From contig NZ_CP163443.1 of NCBI RefSeq assembly GCF_041053055.1, positions 6,493,001-6,557,000 of the forward strand: a stretch of 64,000 nt of DNA. Reading direction: 5' to 3'. Position 1 is the first letter of the stretch. Each line of letters opens with the position of its first letter. The DNA comes from Streptomyces sp. R41 (lineage in GTDB: Bacteria; Actinomycetota; Actinomycetes; Streptomycetales; Streptomycetaceae). The position numbers and the translations under genes were made by a program. Under the pieces are notes generated by a model. It was not told where the DNA came from. It searched no databases and was given only the letters and a program-made list of their open reading frames with translations. This document shows, piece by piece, positions 1 to 7,820 of the stretch.

Positions 1-296
1 TCCGCTACCGGCGCCGCCGGGACGCCCTTGTCGCCGCCCTCGCGACCCGGGCCCCCGCCGTCCACGCCACCGGCATCGCCGCCGGCCTCCACGCCGTGCT
101 CCAACTCCCCCCGGGCACCGAGCAGTCGGTGGTCCAAGCCGCCGCCTGGCAGGGCCTCGCCGTCCACGGCCTCTCGCGCTACCGCCATCCCGACGCGGCC
201 CCCGACCCCCTCGACGCACTGGTCGTGGGTTACGGCACACCACCGGACCACGCGTGGTCGGGCGCGCTGGACGCGCTGTGCCGGGCGCTGCCCTGA
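1..296 (+). CDS. MocR/PdxR-type transcriptional regulator, C-terminal end (partial)
   Basis: The window opens inside this gene, which reads from base 3 to the TGA at 294-296. About 97 residues are visible, including YRRRRDAL and a GIAAGLHAVLQLPPG segment. These match the end of the aminotransferase-like (fold type I) domain of GntR/MocR regulators, which pair a winged-helix DNA-binding domain with a PLP-binding domain. The helix-turn-helix and PLP lysine lie outside the window, so the target (often vitamin B6 or amino-acid genes in this family) cannot be inferred. A plain aminotransferase is less likely given the YRRRRD signature. Confidence 0.72.
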   Translation, partial: RYRRRRDALVAALATRAPAVHATGIAAGLHAVLQLPPGTEQSVVQAAAWQGLAVHGLSRYRHPDAAPDPLDALVVGYGTPPDHAWSGALDALCRALP

Positions 297-318
297 GGGT
301 TCCTGTGAGGTGGGACGG

Positions 319-454
319 TTTTCGCCCCCTCCGCCCCTGCCCGTCCCGTACCTGGGGGCTGCGCCCCCAGACCCCCGCTCAAAAGATTGCGCAGTTCCCA
401 CTCACCCGCAGCCGAAAGGCTGGTCGGGACGGGCAGGGGCGGAGGGGGCGAAAA
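319..454. repeat. Long palindromic intergenic element
   Basis: Two perfectly complementary 30-base arms (319-348 and 425-454) enclose two smaller hairpins: TGGGGGC/GCCCCCA at 353-369 and CAGCC-GAAA-GGCTG at 409-422. The bases between include the segment AAAAGATTGCGCAGTTCCC, which I recall as common in Streptomyces intergenic DNA. The element lies between the converging ends of the MocR gene and the membrane-protein gene ending at 458, so as RNA it would also act as a bidirectional terminator. The fold resembles a REP or miniature mobile element more than a simple terminator. Confidence 0.8.
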
Positions 455-457
455 GCC

Positions 458-1282
458 CTACGCCTCCTCACCCGGCGCCTCGCCGAACCGCGCCAGCGCC
501 AACGCCCCCACCACAGCCACCGCAAACCCGAGAACCGCCAACCACGCCAGCCCCTCCCGCGTACGGTCCCCCAGCCACACCACCCCCACCACCGCGGGCC
601 CGATGGTCTCCCCGATGACCAGCCCGGCGGTGGCCGTCGTCACCGAGCCCCGCTGCAAGGCCGAGGTGAGCAGCAGAAACGCCGCCCCTCCACCAAGAAG
701 CAGCGCATACGTCGCCGGATTGCTCAGCAACGCCCCCGGATCGAGGTCGTCGATGAGCCGCACCGCCACCTCGACCACCCCGAACCCGAACCCGGCGCCC
801 AGCCCGAGGGCGAGCGGCCGTCCCCGCTCGGGCAACCGCCCGCCCGCGAGGCTCAACAGCAGCACGGCGACGGCCGTGCCCAACATCGCGTACTTCAACG
901 CCGTGGACCCCGCCACCTCACCCTCCGTCCCGGACGCCAGCCCCAGCATCGCGAGCCCCGCGCACACGACCCCCACCGCGCCCCACTCGACCCGGCTCAA
1001 CCGCACCCGCAGCAGCCACGAGGCCACCACCGCCGTCACGGCGAGACTCGCGGCGAGCGCCGCCCCGACCGCGTAGATCGGAATCGACCGCAGCGCGGCG
1101 ATCTGCAGCAGGAACCCGACCCCGTCGAGCGCGAGCCCCGCCAGATACCGCCACTGCCGCAGTGCCCGCAGCAGCAGCGCCGTGTCGCCGCCCGGTCCGC
1201 TGTCGGCCGCCGCGCGCGCTGCCATCGCCTGCAACACCGTCGCCGTACCGAAGCAGACCGACGCACCAAGGGCGCACATCAT
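458..1282 (-). CDS. EamA/DMT-like multi-spanning membrane protein
   Basis: Predicted integral membrane protein of about 274 residues with 8-10 hydrophobic segments, resembling the DMT/EamA transporter superfamily often annotated in Streptomyces as 'integral membrane protein'. It begins MMCALGASVCFGTATVLQAMA, an Ala/Gly-rich first helix typical of the group. The open frame extends to 1435, but the upstream residues are polar and unlike a membrane-protein N terminus, so the ATG pair at 1282/1279 is preferred; a GTG at 1294 is also possible. No strong ribosome-binding site separates the options. Substrate unknown. Confidence 0.7.
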   Translation of the reverse strand: MMCALGASVCFGTATVLQAMAARAAADSGPGGDTALLLRALRQWRYLAGLALDGVGFLLQIAALRSIPIYAVGAALAASLAVTAVVASWLLRVRLSRVEWGAVGVVCAGLAMLGLASGTEGEVAGSTALKYAMLGTAVAVLLLSLAGGRLPERGRPLALGLGAGFGFGVVEVAVRLIDDLDPGALLSNPATYALLLGGGAAFLLLTSALQRGSVTTATAGLVIGETIGPAVVGVVWLGDRTREGLAWLAVLGFAVAVVGALALARFGEAPGEEA

Positions 1283-1467
1283 TCCAAAGAGCACGAAGTG
1301 ACTGTAGGGGACGGTGAATCGCGGGGGGCCACTGCGTGCTCCCCGTAAGTGATCTCTAATCTGATCACCTTCAGCAAGCGAATGAACTGAACAGAACAAG
1401 CGCCCCGCTCCGAAACAGCGGCGAACACGCACCACTCAGAAGCCATGGCGACAACGGGGGAACGGAC

Positions 1468-1818
1468 ATGGCAGACACTCGACGCCAACTGCGCTCGGGC
1501 GCGGTCGTGCTGGGCGGTATGGGACTTCTCGCGGCGGCGCTCACCGCCTGCTCCTCGGACCCCGACAAGCGCTGCGTCGACCGCGACAGCTACAACCTCA
1601 CCAAGGGGTACAAGGTCGTCGCCGACAAGAACTGCAAGTCCACCAAGACGTCGGTCAACGGCTCCTGGTACTACGGCGGCAAGAAGAAGAGCGGCTGGGT
1701 CGACGGCGGCTCCTTCGCCAAGCCCCGCAAGGGGTCCGGCAGTTCGAGCGGCGGCGGCCACGGCAGCAGCGTCGACCGCGGCGGCTTCGGCAGCGGCAAG
1801 GGCAGCTCCGGCGGCTGA
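1468..1818 (+). CDS. Small secreted lipoprotein
   Basis: A 116-residue protein with an N-terminal signal and a lipobox LTAC near residue 28 (LLAAALTACSS), so it should be lipidated on that cysteine and held on the outer face of the membrane. The mature part has two further cysteines (KRC, NCKS) and a Gly/Ser-rich tail (GSGSSSGGGHGSSVDRGG). GGGGG sits just upstream of the ATG. It lies 58 bases upstream of the glutathionylspermidine-synthase-like pseudogene. In enterobacteria the related YgiC enzyme is also paired with a small lipoprotein (YgiB), so a former two-gene unit is a reasonable inference. Confidence 0.75.
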   Translation: MADTRRQLRSGAVVLGGMGLLAAALTACSSDPDKRCVDRDSYNLTKGYKVVADKNCKSTKTSVNGSWYYGGKKKSGWVDGGSFAKPRKGSGSSSGGGHGSSVDRGGFGSGKGSSGG

Positions 1819-1876
1819 GCGCGTACGACGCCTTCGTACCCGTACGCGCTCAAGGACCCGATCGGACCCGTACGTC

Positions 1877-3047
1877 ATGGAACGCCGCACCGTCGCGCCC
1901 CGCCCCGGCTGGCAGCAGACCGTCGAGGAGCAGGGCCTCATCTACCCGCTCACCCTCCCCCAGTCTCGGCTTCGCGCGACCGGGGGGACCCCCATCCCCG
2001 ACGACTCCCTGCGCCCCTACTGGGACGAGAGCGCGTACTACGTCTCCTCGCTCCCCGAGGTGGAGGCGCTGGAGGAGGTTGTCGAGGAACTGCACCGCAT
2101 GTGCCTGGCGGCGGCCGACCACATCGTCGCCGCGGACCGCTTCTCCGGCCTCGGCATCACCGACCCGCGCGTCGCCGAACTCGTCGCCGAGGCCTGGCAC
2201 CGTCGCGCCGAACTCCCCTCCGTCCACGGCCGTTTCGACCTCCGCTACGACGGCACGGGCCCCGCGAAGCTCCTGGAGTACAACGCCGACACCCCGACCT
2301 CCCTCGTCGAGGCCGCGAGCCCCCAGTGGTTCTGGATGGAGGACCGCTTCCCGGGCGCCGATCAGTGGAACTCCCTCCACGAGCGCCTGGTCGCCGCCTG
2401 GAAGAAACAGGCCGCCCTCCTCGCTGAGGCGGCCCGCCCTACTCCGCGCACTCCTTCGAGGAACTCGGCGATGACCTAACGAGGTCGAGTCCCTGAAGGG
2501 GACCGCGGAGCAGGCGGGCCTAATCACCGACCCATCGAGGAGATCGGCTGGGACCATTCCTGGTCAGTGAGCAGGCTGTGAGCCCGTGCACCGGCACGCC
2601 CCGAACGGTGTTGGGCGCACTGGTCGTCCGCTTTCGCATCCCGGGCGGCGCCACGGATCATGTCCGTGGTCCGAGCCGGGCGGGCGGAGTCCCTCACGAC
2701 CTGGCCTCTGGGAGCGGACAAAGGCGACGGGGAGGCCCTGAACCATCTCTCTGGTGGAGCAGGGGCCCCGCACGCTGGCGCCGCTCCCGGCGTCCCAGAT
2801 CGCACCGCAACGCTACCCCGACCGGCCTAACGCACCGCAATCCTGTCAGCTGACCGTCACACGATCGAGCTAGCGCGAAGTTCCCTGCTGCTACCAGGAG
2901 TTGGCGCCCCTGCCCGCCTTCGACGGCAACCGTGTCGTCCTCGGCGCCTGGGTCGTCGAGGACGAGTCGGCGGGCCTCGGCATCCGCGAGTCCTCCGGCC
3001 TGATCACCGACGAGTACGCCCGCTTCCTGCCGCACGTCATCCTCTAG
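1877..3047 (+). pseudogene. Decayed glutathionylspermidine synthase-like (YgiC/GSPS family) ATP-grasp gene
   Basis: The intact N-terminal part starts at ATG 1877 (MERRTVAPRPGWQQTVEEQG) and includes the conserved substrate-site stretch DLRYDGTGPAKLLEYNADTP. The frame runs out at the TAA at 2477-2479. Downstream, homologous segments continue in alternating frames: FEELGDDLT, then EVESLKGTAEQAGLIT, then PIEEIGWD near 2550. After about 320 bases of unrelated sequence the true C terminus reappears at 2886-3047 (CCYQELAPLPAFDGNRVVLG ... ITDEYARFLPHVIL, stop TAG). The ATP-grasp core between IEEIGWD and CCYQELAP is missing. At least three frameshifts plus a large deletion or replacement make it non-functional. 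Confidence 0.9.
2560..2875. other. Unassigned DNA inside the GSPS pseudogene
   Basis: This block replaces the ATP-grasp core of the decayed gene. No convincing protein is seen on either strand. On the minus strand a short stretch reads LTDQEW, reminiscent of the N terminus of IS5/IS4-group transposases, but it lies at the junction and could be chance. No inverted repeats or target-site duplication were found at the edges. It may be a worn insertion remnant or rearranged local DNA. Confidence 0.35.
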
Positions 3048-3066
3048 CGCGAAGAGCGCGAAGCCT

Positions 3067-4281
3067 CTACGCCCCCAGTACGCCCCGGAGTTGGGCGAGC
3101 CCCCAGTCCAGATCCTCCTTGCTGATGACCAGGGGCGGGGCGATCCGGATCGTGACGCCGTGCGTGTCCTTGACGAGGACGCCCCGGTCCATCAGCTTCT
3201 CGGAGATCTCCCGCCCCGTGCCGTACTCCGGAGCGATGTCGATGCCCGCCCACAGCCCGCGCCCGCGCACCTGTGTGACATGGCCGGTGTCCGTCAGCAG
3301 GCCCAGCTCGTGGTGCAGATGCTCGCCAAGCTCGGCGGCCCGCCGCTGGAACTCGCCCGACCGCAGCATCGCGATCACCTCCAGCGCCACCGCACAGGCC
3401 AGCGGATTCCCCCCGAACGTCGACCCGTGCTCCCCGGGCCGGAACACCCCGAGCACCTCACTGGACGACACCACGGCAGAGACGGGTACGACCCCACCGC
3501 CGAGCGCCTTGCCGAGCACATACATGTCGGGCACTACGCCCTCGTGCTCGCAGGCGAAGGTGCGCCCGGTCCTGCCCAGGCCCGACTGGATCTCGTCCGC
3601 GATGAACAGGACATTCCGCTCCCGCGTCACCTCCCGCGCCCCCTGGAGATAACCGGGCGGCGGCACCAGCACCCCCGCCTCGCCCTGGATCGGCTCCAAC
3701 AGCACGGCGACCGTCTCCTCGCCGACCGCCTCCCGCAGCGCCGCCAGATCCCCGTACGGCACGATGTCGAAGCCCGGCGTGAACGGGCCGAAGTCCGCCC
3801 GCGCCTCCGCGTCCGTCGAGAAGCTGATGATCGTCGTCGTACGGCCGTGGAAGTTGTCGCTCGCCACGACGATCCTCGCCCTGCCGTCCGGGACGCCCTT
3901 GACGCGGTACCCCCACTTCCGGGCGGTCTTCACCGCGGTCTCCACCGCCTCCGCGCCCGTATTCATCGGCAGCACCATCTCCATGCCGCACAGCGCCGCC
4001 AGCTCCCGGCAGAAATCCGCGAACCGGTCGTGATGGAACGCCCGCGACGTCAGCGTCACCCGCTCCAGCTGCGCCTTCGCCGCGTCGAGCAGCCGCCGGT
4101 TGCCATGTCCGAAATTCAGCGCCGAGTATCCGGCCAGCAGGTCGAGGAAGCGGCGCCCCTCGACATCCGTCATCCAGGCCCCGTCCGCCGTCGCCACGAC
4201 GACCGGCAGCGGGTGGTAGTTGTGCGCGCTGTGCGCGTCGGCCGAGGCGATGAACGCCTCCGTCGTCTCCGTAGCGGTCAC
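3067..4281 (-). CDS. rocD: Ornithine--oxo-acid transaminase
   Basis: Class III PLP-dependent aminotransferase of 404 residues, the usual RocD length, converting ornithine plus 2-oxoglutarate to glutamate semialdehyde in arginine/ornithine catabolism. Visible signatures are the N-terminal YHPLPVVVATADGAWMTDVEG, NTGAEAVETAVKTARKWGY (PLP phosphate site), the FIADEIQSGLGRTG strand with its PLP-ring Asp, and LGKALGGGVVPVSAV with the Schiff-base lysine. The GTG start at 4281 has a CGGAG motif just upstream. The dimethylargininase or Lrp-type regulator often found near rocD in actinobacteria is absent. The substrate is called from overall similarity, and another ornithine-type aminotransferase cannot be fully excluded. 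Confidence 0.9.
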   Translation of the reverse strand: MTATETTEAFIASADAHSAHNYHPLPVVVATADGAWMTDVEGRRFLDLLAGYSALNFGHGNRRLLDAAKAQLERVTLTSRAFHHDRFADFCRELAALCGMEMVLPMNTGAEAVETAVKTARKWGYRVKGVPDGRARIVVASDNFHGRTTTIISFSTDAEARADFGPFTPGFDIVPYGDLAALREAVGEETVAVLLEPIQGEAGVLVPPPGYLQGAREVTRERNVLFIADEIQSGLGRTGRTFACEHEGVVPDMYVLGKALGGGVVPVSAVVSSSEVLGVFRPGEHGSTFGGNPLACAVALEVIAMLRSGEFQRRAAELGEHLHHELGLLTDTGHVTQVRGRGLWAGIDIAPEYGTGREISEKLMDRGVLVKDTHGVTIRIAPPLVISKEDLDWGLAQLRGVLGA

Positions 4282-4427
4282 GGGATCTCCGTTTCTTGAC
4301 GTGCGGCAGGAGGGCCGCGTCCCCGAGCACGGGGGAGTGGTGCCCGCGAGTGGTGGGTGGCTTGTGGCCTATTTCCTATCGTCGCTCGCATGGTGGACTC
4401 GGGAACCCGGCCGTCCGGCGCGCCCGG

Positions 4428-4433
4428 TAGGCT
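4428..4433 (+). promoter_or_regulatory. Probable -10 element of the glyA leader
   Basis: TAGGCT fits the Streptomyces -10 pattern TAgpuPuT and would place transcription start near 4439-4441, exactly where the ZTP riboswitch begins. The -35 region is poor, so the call rests on the -10 and its placement. Confidence 0.45.
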
Positions 4434-4440
4434 GACCGGC

Positions 4441-4606
4441 GGGGCCGTGACTGGCGCGCTGGGATGGGATCGACCATCGGGGAGCGGCCCCACGCTGCGT
4501 CTTCCCGGGGGACAACCCCGGACCCCGGGCCGGAAAGACAGGTCGGCCGAGGGGCCCGGAGCGTTCACGCGAGGAGGCCTGGTGACTAAGTGCCGTGCGC
4601 CTGGGC
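4441..4606 (+). promoter_or_regulatory. ZTP riboswitch (pfl motif) upstream of glyA
   Basis: The 5' subdomain at 4441-4491 contains the conserved CGTGACTGGCG, a P2-like hairpin and ACCATCGGGGAGCGGCCCC, closed by a GGGGCC/GGCCCC P1 helix (4441-4446 with 4486-4491). After a roughly 100-base linker comes the 3' subdomain TGCCGTGCGCCTGGGC at 4591-4606, which carries the conserved CGCCTGGGC pseudoknot partner. Both halves match the pfl consensus, whose ligand is ZTP/ZMP, a signal of 10-formyl-tetrahydrofolate shortage. Control of a serine hydroxymethyltransferase gene is a standard use of this class. No T-run terminator is visible, so control of translation is more likely than termination. Confidence 0.92.
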
Positions 4607-4623
4607 CGACCCGTGAACGCTGA
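4582..4623 (+). CDS. Possible 13-codon leader peptide inside the riboswitch 3' domain
   Basis: A GAGGAGG ribosome-binding site at 4571-4577 is followed four bases later by GTG at 4582, opening a short frame MTKCRAPGPTRER that ends at TGA 4621-4623. The frame covers the whole 3' ZTP subdomain, and its ends coincide with a perfect 9-base inverted repeat (GCGTTCACG 4561-4569 and CGTGAACGC 4612-4620). It could be chance in GC-rich DNA, but the ribosome-binding site is better than that of many real genes here. Confidence 0.25.
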   Translation: MTKCRAPGPTRER

Positions 4624-4644
4624 ACGCCACGTCCGGAGGCCGTC

Positions 4645-6090
4645 ATGCCAGAGCCCCTTTCCACCGAGTCCACCGCCTTCCGCAGCGCCCTCGACGTGAT
4701 CCGGGCCGTGGAGCCCCGCGTCGCCGACGCGATCGGCCAGGAAATCGCCGACCAGCGCGACATGCTCAAACTGATCGCCTCCGAGAACTACGCCTCCCCG
4801 GCCACCCTCCTGGCCATGGGCAACTGGTTCAGCGACAAGTACGCCGAGGGCACGATCGGCCGCCGCTTCTACGCCGGCTGTCGCAACGTCGACACGGTCG
4901 AGGGCCTCGCCGCCGAGCACGCGCGCGAACTCTTCGGCGCCGAGCACGCCTACGCCCAGCCGCACTCCGGCATCGACGCCAACCTCGTCGCCTTCTGGGC
5001 CGTCCTCGCCGCCCGCGTCGAGGCCCCCGCCCTGGAACGGGCCGGCGTCCGCAACGTCAACGACCTCTCCGAGGCCGACTGGGCCGAGCTGCGCCAGGCC
5101 TTCGGCAACCAGCGCATGCTCGGCATGTCCCTGGACGCCGGCGGCCACCTCACCCACGGCTTCCGCCCGAACATCTCCGGCAAGATGTTCGACCAGCGCT
5201 CCTACGGCACCGACCCCGCCACCGGCCTCATCGACTACGAGGCCCTGCGCACCTCCGCCCGTGACTTCAAGCCGCTGATCATCGTCGCCGGCTACTCCGC
5301 CTACCCCCGTCTGGTGAACTTCCGCATCATGCGGGAGATCGCCGACGAGGTCGGCGCGACCCTCATGGTCGACATGGCGCACTTCGCCGGTCTCGTCGCC
5401 GGCAAGGTCCTCACCGGCGACTTCGACCCGATCCCACACGCGCAGATCGTCACCACCACCACGCACAAGTCGCTGCGCGGCCCGCGCGGCGGCATGGTGC
5501 TGTGCGACGAGACCCTCGCCGAGCAGGTCGACCGCGGCTGCCCGATGGTCCTCGGTGGCCCCCTTCCCCATGTCATGGCCGCCAAGGCCGTCGCACTCGC
5601 CGAGGCCCGTCGCCCCGAGTTCCGCGACTACGCCCAAGCCGTCGTCGACAACTCCCGCGCCCTCGCCGAGGGCCTGATGCGCCGCGGCGCCACGCTGGTC
5701 ACCGGCGGCACCGACAACCACCTCAACCTGATCGACGTCGCCTCCTCCTACGGCCTCACCGGCCGCCAGGCCGAGTCCGCACTGCTCGACTCGGGCATCG
5801 TCACCAACCGCAACGCCATCCCCGCCGACCCGAACGGCGCCTGGTACACCTCCGGCATCCGCATCGGCACGCCCGCGCTGACCACCCGTGGTCTGGGCAC
5901 AACCGAGATGGACGAGATCGCGGGCCTGATCGACCGCGTCCTCGCCGCCGCCGAGCCCGGCACCACCGCCAAGGGCAGCCCGTCCAAGGCCCAGCACGTC
6001 CTGGACCCGAAGATCTCCGACGAGATCGCTCACCGCGCCACCGACCTGCTCGCCGGCTTCCCGCTCTACCCGGAGATCGACCTCGGCTGA
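4645..6090 (+). CDS. glyA: Serine hydroxymethyltransferase
   Basis: 481-residue PLP enzyme that interconverts serine and glycine and loads tetrahydrofolate with a one-carbon unit. Conserved features are [17 protein letters not shown], the [12 protein letters not shown] segment, [23 protein letters not shown], and the PLP lysine motif [18 protein letters not shown]. It is longer than the ~420-residue common form because of an extra segment around residues 125-165 ([21 protein letters not shown] and following), which I take to be normal for an actinobacterial SHMT subgroup. GGAGG at 4635-4639 precedes the ATG. The upstream ZTP riboswitch ties expression to folate one-carbon status. Confidence 0.95.
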   Translation: MPEPLSTESTAFRSALDVIRAVEPRVADAIGQEIADQRDMLKLIASENYASPATLLAMGNWFSDKYAEGTIGRRFYAGCRNVDTVEGLAAEHARELFGAEHAYAQPHSGIDANLVAFWAVLAARVEAPALERAGVRNVNDLSEADWAELRQAFGNQRMLGMSLDAGGHLTHGFRPNISGKMFDQRSYGTDPATGLIDYEALRTSARDFKPLIIVAGYSAYPRLVNFRIMREIADEVGATLMVDMAHFAGLVAGKVLTGDFDPIPHAQIVTTTTHKSLRGPRGGMVLCDETLAEQVDRGCPMVLGGPLPHVMAAKAVALAEARRPEFRDYAQAVVDNSRALAEGLMRRGATLVTGGTDNHLNLIDVASSYGLTGRQAESALLDSGIVTNRNAIPADPNGAWYTSGIRIGTPALTTRGLGTTEMDEIAGLIDRVLAAAEPGTTAKGSPSKAQHVLDPKISDEIAHRATDLLAGFPLYPEIDLG

Positions 6091-6113
6091 CGCACCCGGC
6101 ACTTCACCGGGGG

Positions 6114-6851
6114 CTACAAGTCGATCAGCTCCTGGCGTGGTTCCCGCGGCGGTCCGGCAGCTTCATGCCGGGCCGCCGCGTGGCGTATCAGAAGGGTGCC
6201 GCCGACTCCGATCACCAGGCCTGCCGCCAGCCCGGGTATCGCCCACCACGCACGCGCCACCGCATGCGGGTCCGAGACAGCCACCGACGCACTTCCCGAG
6301 CCGAACAGCCTCCCCTGCTTCTCCAACTGCTCGAACACCGAGCGCGGTGCCCGATGCCAGCGGATGTCGTCGTCCTCCACGTCGGGCGAAGGATCACTGC
6401 GCACCCACGGCGTCCCGTCCGCCGCGACGAACACCTGGTCCTGGCGCTCTATGGCGACATCGCCGCCGGGCGCCCTGTTGGTCTGAGGCCAGCCCCCGAT
6501 CCCGGTCAGCCCCCAGACCACCGTGGCCCGCACCTTCGGGAAGCGGCCGGCCACCCATGCCTCGGGCACCCGCTCCGTCCCCGTGTACTTGGGCGACAGC
6601 AACCGCCAGAGCCGCACGAAGTCACCCTCGTCGGCGTGCAGGGTGGTCGTCCGGCCCGTGTCACCGGCGATGACCACGGCCAGATCCGGGGTGTCGGCCT
6701 TCACATACGGAGTGGTGCCCGTCGAGGCGTGGGCCCCCCGTGCACCGAGCGCGGCCAGCGCCACGGAAACCAGCAACAGGAGCCATAACCTCGCTCTCGC
6801 CCATCTGACCTGAAACCTCATCCGGCCCCCGTCATCCGTGCTCCCGCTCAT
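6114..6851 (-). CDS. Secreted, C-terminally membrane-anchored protein of the ECF sigma unit; contains a TTA codon
   Basis: 245-residue protein with an N-terminal signal (LWLLLLVSVALAALGARGAHA), an exported domain, and a single C-terminal helix (AWWAIPGLAAGLVIGVGGTLLI) followed by a short tail ending PRQELIDL. The next gene upstream encodes a protein of the same plan ending PRQELRDV, so the two are paralogues or partners. GAGGGGG precedes the ATG. Codon 22 is TTA (6786-6788), the rare leucine codon read by the bldA tRNA in Streptomyces, implying developmental control of translation. Last gene of the sigma-factor unit. No catalytic motif recognised. Confidence 0.72.
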   Translation of the reverse strand: MSGSTDDGGRMRFQVRWARARLWLLLLVSVALAALGARGAHASTGTTPYVKADTPDLAVVIAGDTGRTTTLHADEGDFVRLWRLLSPKYTGTERVPEAWVAGRFPKVRATVVWGLTGIGGWPQTNRAPGGDVAIERQDQVFVAADGTPWVRSDPSPDVEDDDIRWHRAPRSVFEQLEKQGRLFGSGSASVAVSDPHAVARAWWAIPGLAAGLVIGVGGTLLIRHAAARHEAAGPPREPRQELIDL

Positions 6852-6871
6852 GCGTCCCCCTCGTCATCCAT

Positions 6872-6928
6872 CCCCTCGTGCGTCCCGCACCCCCTCGCGC
6901 GTCCCGCACCCCCTCGCGCGTCCCGCAC
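6872..6928. repeat. Three tandem 19-bp repeats
   Basis: Units cccctcgYgcgtcccgcac at 6872-6890, 6891-6909 and 6910-6928 differ at one base. They fill the gap between two minus-strand genes. On that strand each unit resembles the last codons and stop region of the upstream gene (CGGGACGTGTGAGG against CGGGACGCGCGAGG), so they look like copies of that gene's end. Confidence 0.85.
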
Positions 6929-6929
6929 C

Positions 6930-7658
6930 TCACACGTCCCGGAGCTCCTGCCGAGGCTCCGTCTCGCGCTCCCGCCCGCCCAGAGGCCTGGCTCCCGGCA
7001 CCCCGGCGACCAGCGGCCGCAGCACCAGGGCCAGCACGGCTCCGGCCGCCGCCCCCGGTATCGCCCACCACCAGTCGGTGCCGTCTTCGGTCGTGGCACT
7101 CGCGGCGGTCGTGGTGCTGGGTCGTTCGGTGGGTGTGGGCGCCGGCGCCTTGCCGGAGCCCTCCGGCGTCTGCCAGGGGGCCGGGAAGATTCCCCCGCCG
7201 CCCTCGGTCGACGGCTTGCCCAGTACGCCGAGCTTCTTGAACAACGCCCGCACCTGGGCCGGGCGTTCGGCCTTGTGCCAGTAGCCGTTCATACTTGGCA
7301 GGTCTGTCGTCGTATGTATCCAGACGTCCTTGCTCCGCGGCGAGTCCGGATAAACGCGGTCGACCCGCCATGGCGACACGTCGTGGACCAGCCACGTGAC
7401 ATTGAGCTGATGTCCGCCGGCGGCTCCCAGCCCCGGCGGCTCCTCGCGCGTGCCCGAGCCGGGCTCGCCCAGCAGGCGCATCAACTGCCCGTACTCCTCG
7501 TCCGAGTAGTACAACGCCGTGGTCTCCGCGCTCTCCGGCGAGACCACCAGCACGCTCGTCGGGCCGCCGGCCATCGCGGACGGTGCCCCCAGCAGCACCG
7601 CCGCGAGGGCCACCGCCAACGCGCCCATCACCGCGAGCAGTTCACGAAGCCTGCGCAT
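6930..7658 (-). CDS. Secreted, C-terminally membrane-anchored protein of the ECF sigma unit
   Basis: 242-residue protein with a signal peptide (LLAVMGALAVALAAVLLGAPSAMAG), an exported domain of about 150 residues, a Pro/Thr-rich linker (APAPTPTERPSTTTAA), and a C-terminal helix starting WWWAIPGAAAGAVLALVLRP. The C-terminal tail ends EPRQELRDV. The plan and the WWAIPGxAAG and PRQEL motifs match the protein encoded downstream (6114-6851). The ATG at 7658 is preferred over a TTG at 7670 because GGGGGT lies just upstream. A sequence nearly identical to the sigma gene's own promoter sits at 7721-7750, so it is probably in that sigma factor's regulon. Function unknown. Confidence 0.75.
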   Translation of the reverse strand: MRRLRELLAVMGALAVALAAVLLGAPSAMAGGPTSVLVVSPESAETTALYYSDEEYGQLMRLLGEPGSGTREEPPGLGAAGGHQLNVTWLVHDVSPWRVDRVYPDSPRSKDVWIHTTTDLPSMNGYWHKAERPAQVRALFKKLGVLGKPSTEGGGGIFPAPWQTPEGSGKAPAPTPTERPSTTTAASATTEDGTDWWWAIPGAAAGAVLALVLRPLVAGVPGARPLGGRERETEPRQELRDV

Positions 7659-7720
7659 CCGAACCCCCAACCAGCCGGTCGATCCACGTGCGGCCCGCCC
7701 GCACGCCGTGTGTCACTTCT

Positions 7721-7750
7721 GGTACACCGCTCGACCCGCCGGGGTTCCCA
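7721..7750 (-). promoter_or_regulatory. Putative ECF sigma promoter (copy 2)
   Basis: Read on the minus strand: TGGGAAC, 16 bases, then GTGTACC. The -35-like TGGGAAC, the 16-base spacing and the segment TCGAGCGGTGTA are shared with the promoter upstream of the sigma gene at 9302-9330. Transcription would start about 55 bases before the gene at 7658. Confidence 0.65.
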
Positions 7751-7820
7751 CTCGACGCCGACCAAATTTCCGGCTGGTCCGGCGCCCTTCATGTCCGACT
7801 TCTCCGAACCACTTCTCCGA

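Noticed and set aside
2530..2580. LTDQEW as evidence of an insertion sequence
   Set aside because: Six residues at a rearrangement junction, partly overlapping the decayed host gene, without inverted repeats or a transposase core.
4369..6102. Long open frame antisense to glyA
   Set aside because: Low-complexity Val/Gly/Asp-rich translation typical of antisense of a GC-rich gene; glyA itself is certain.
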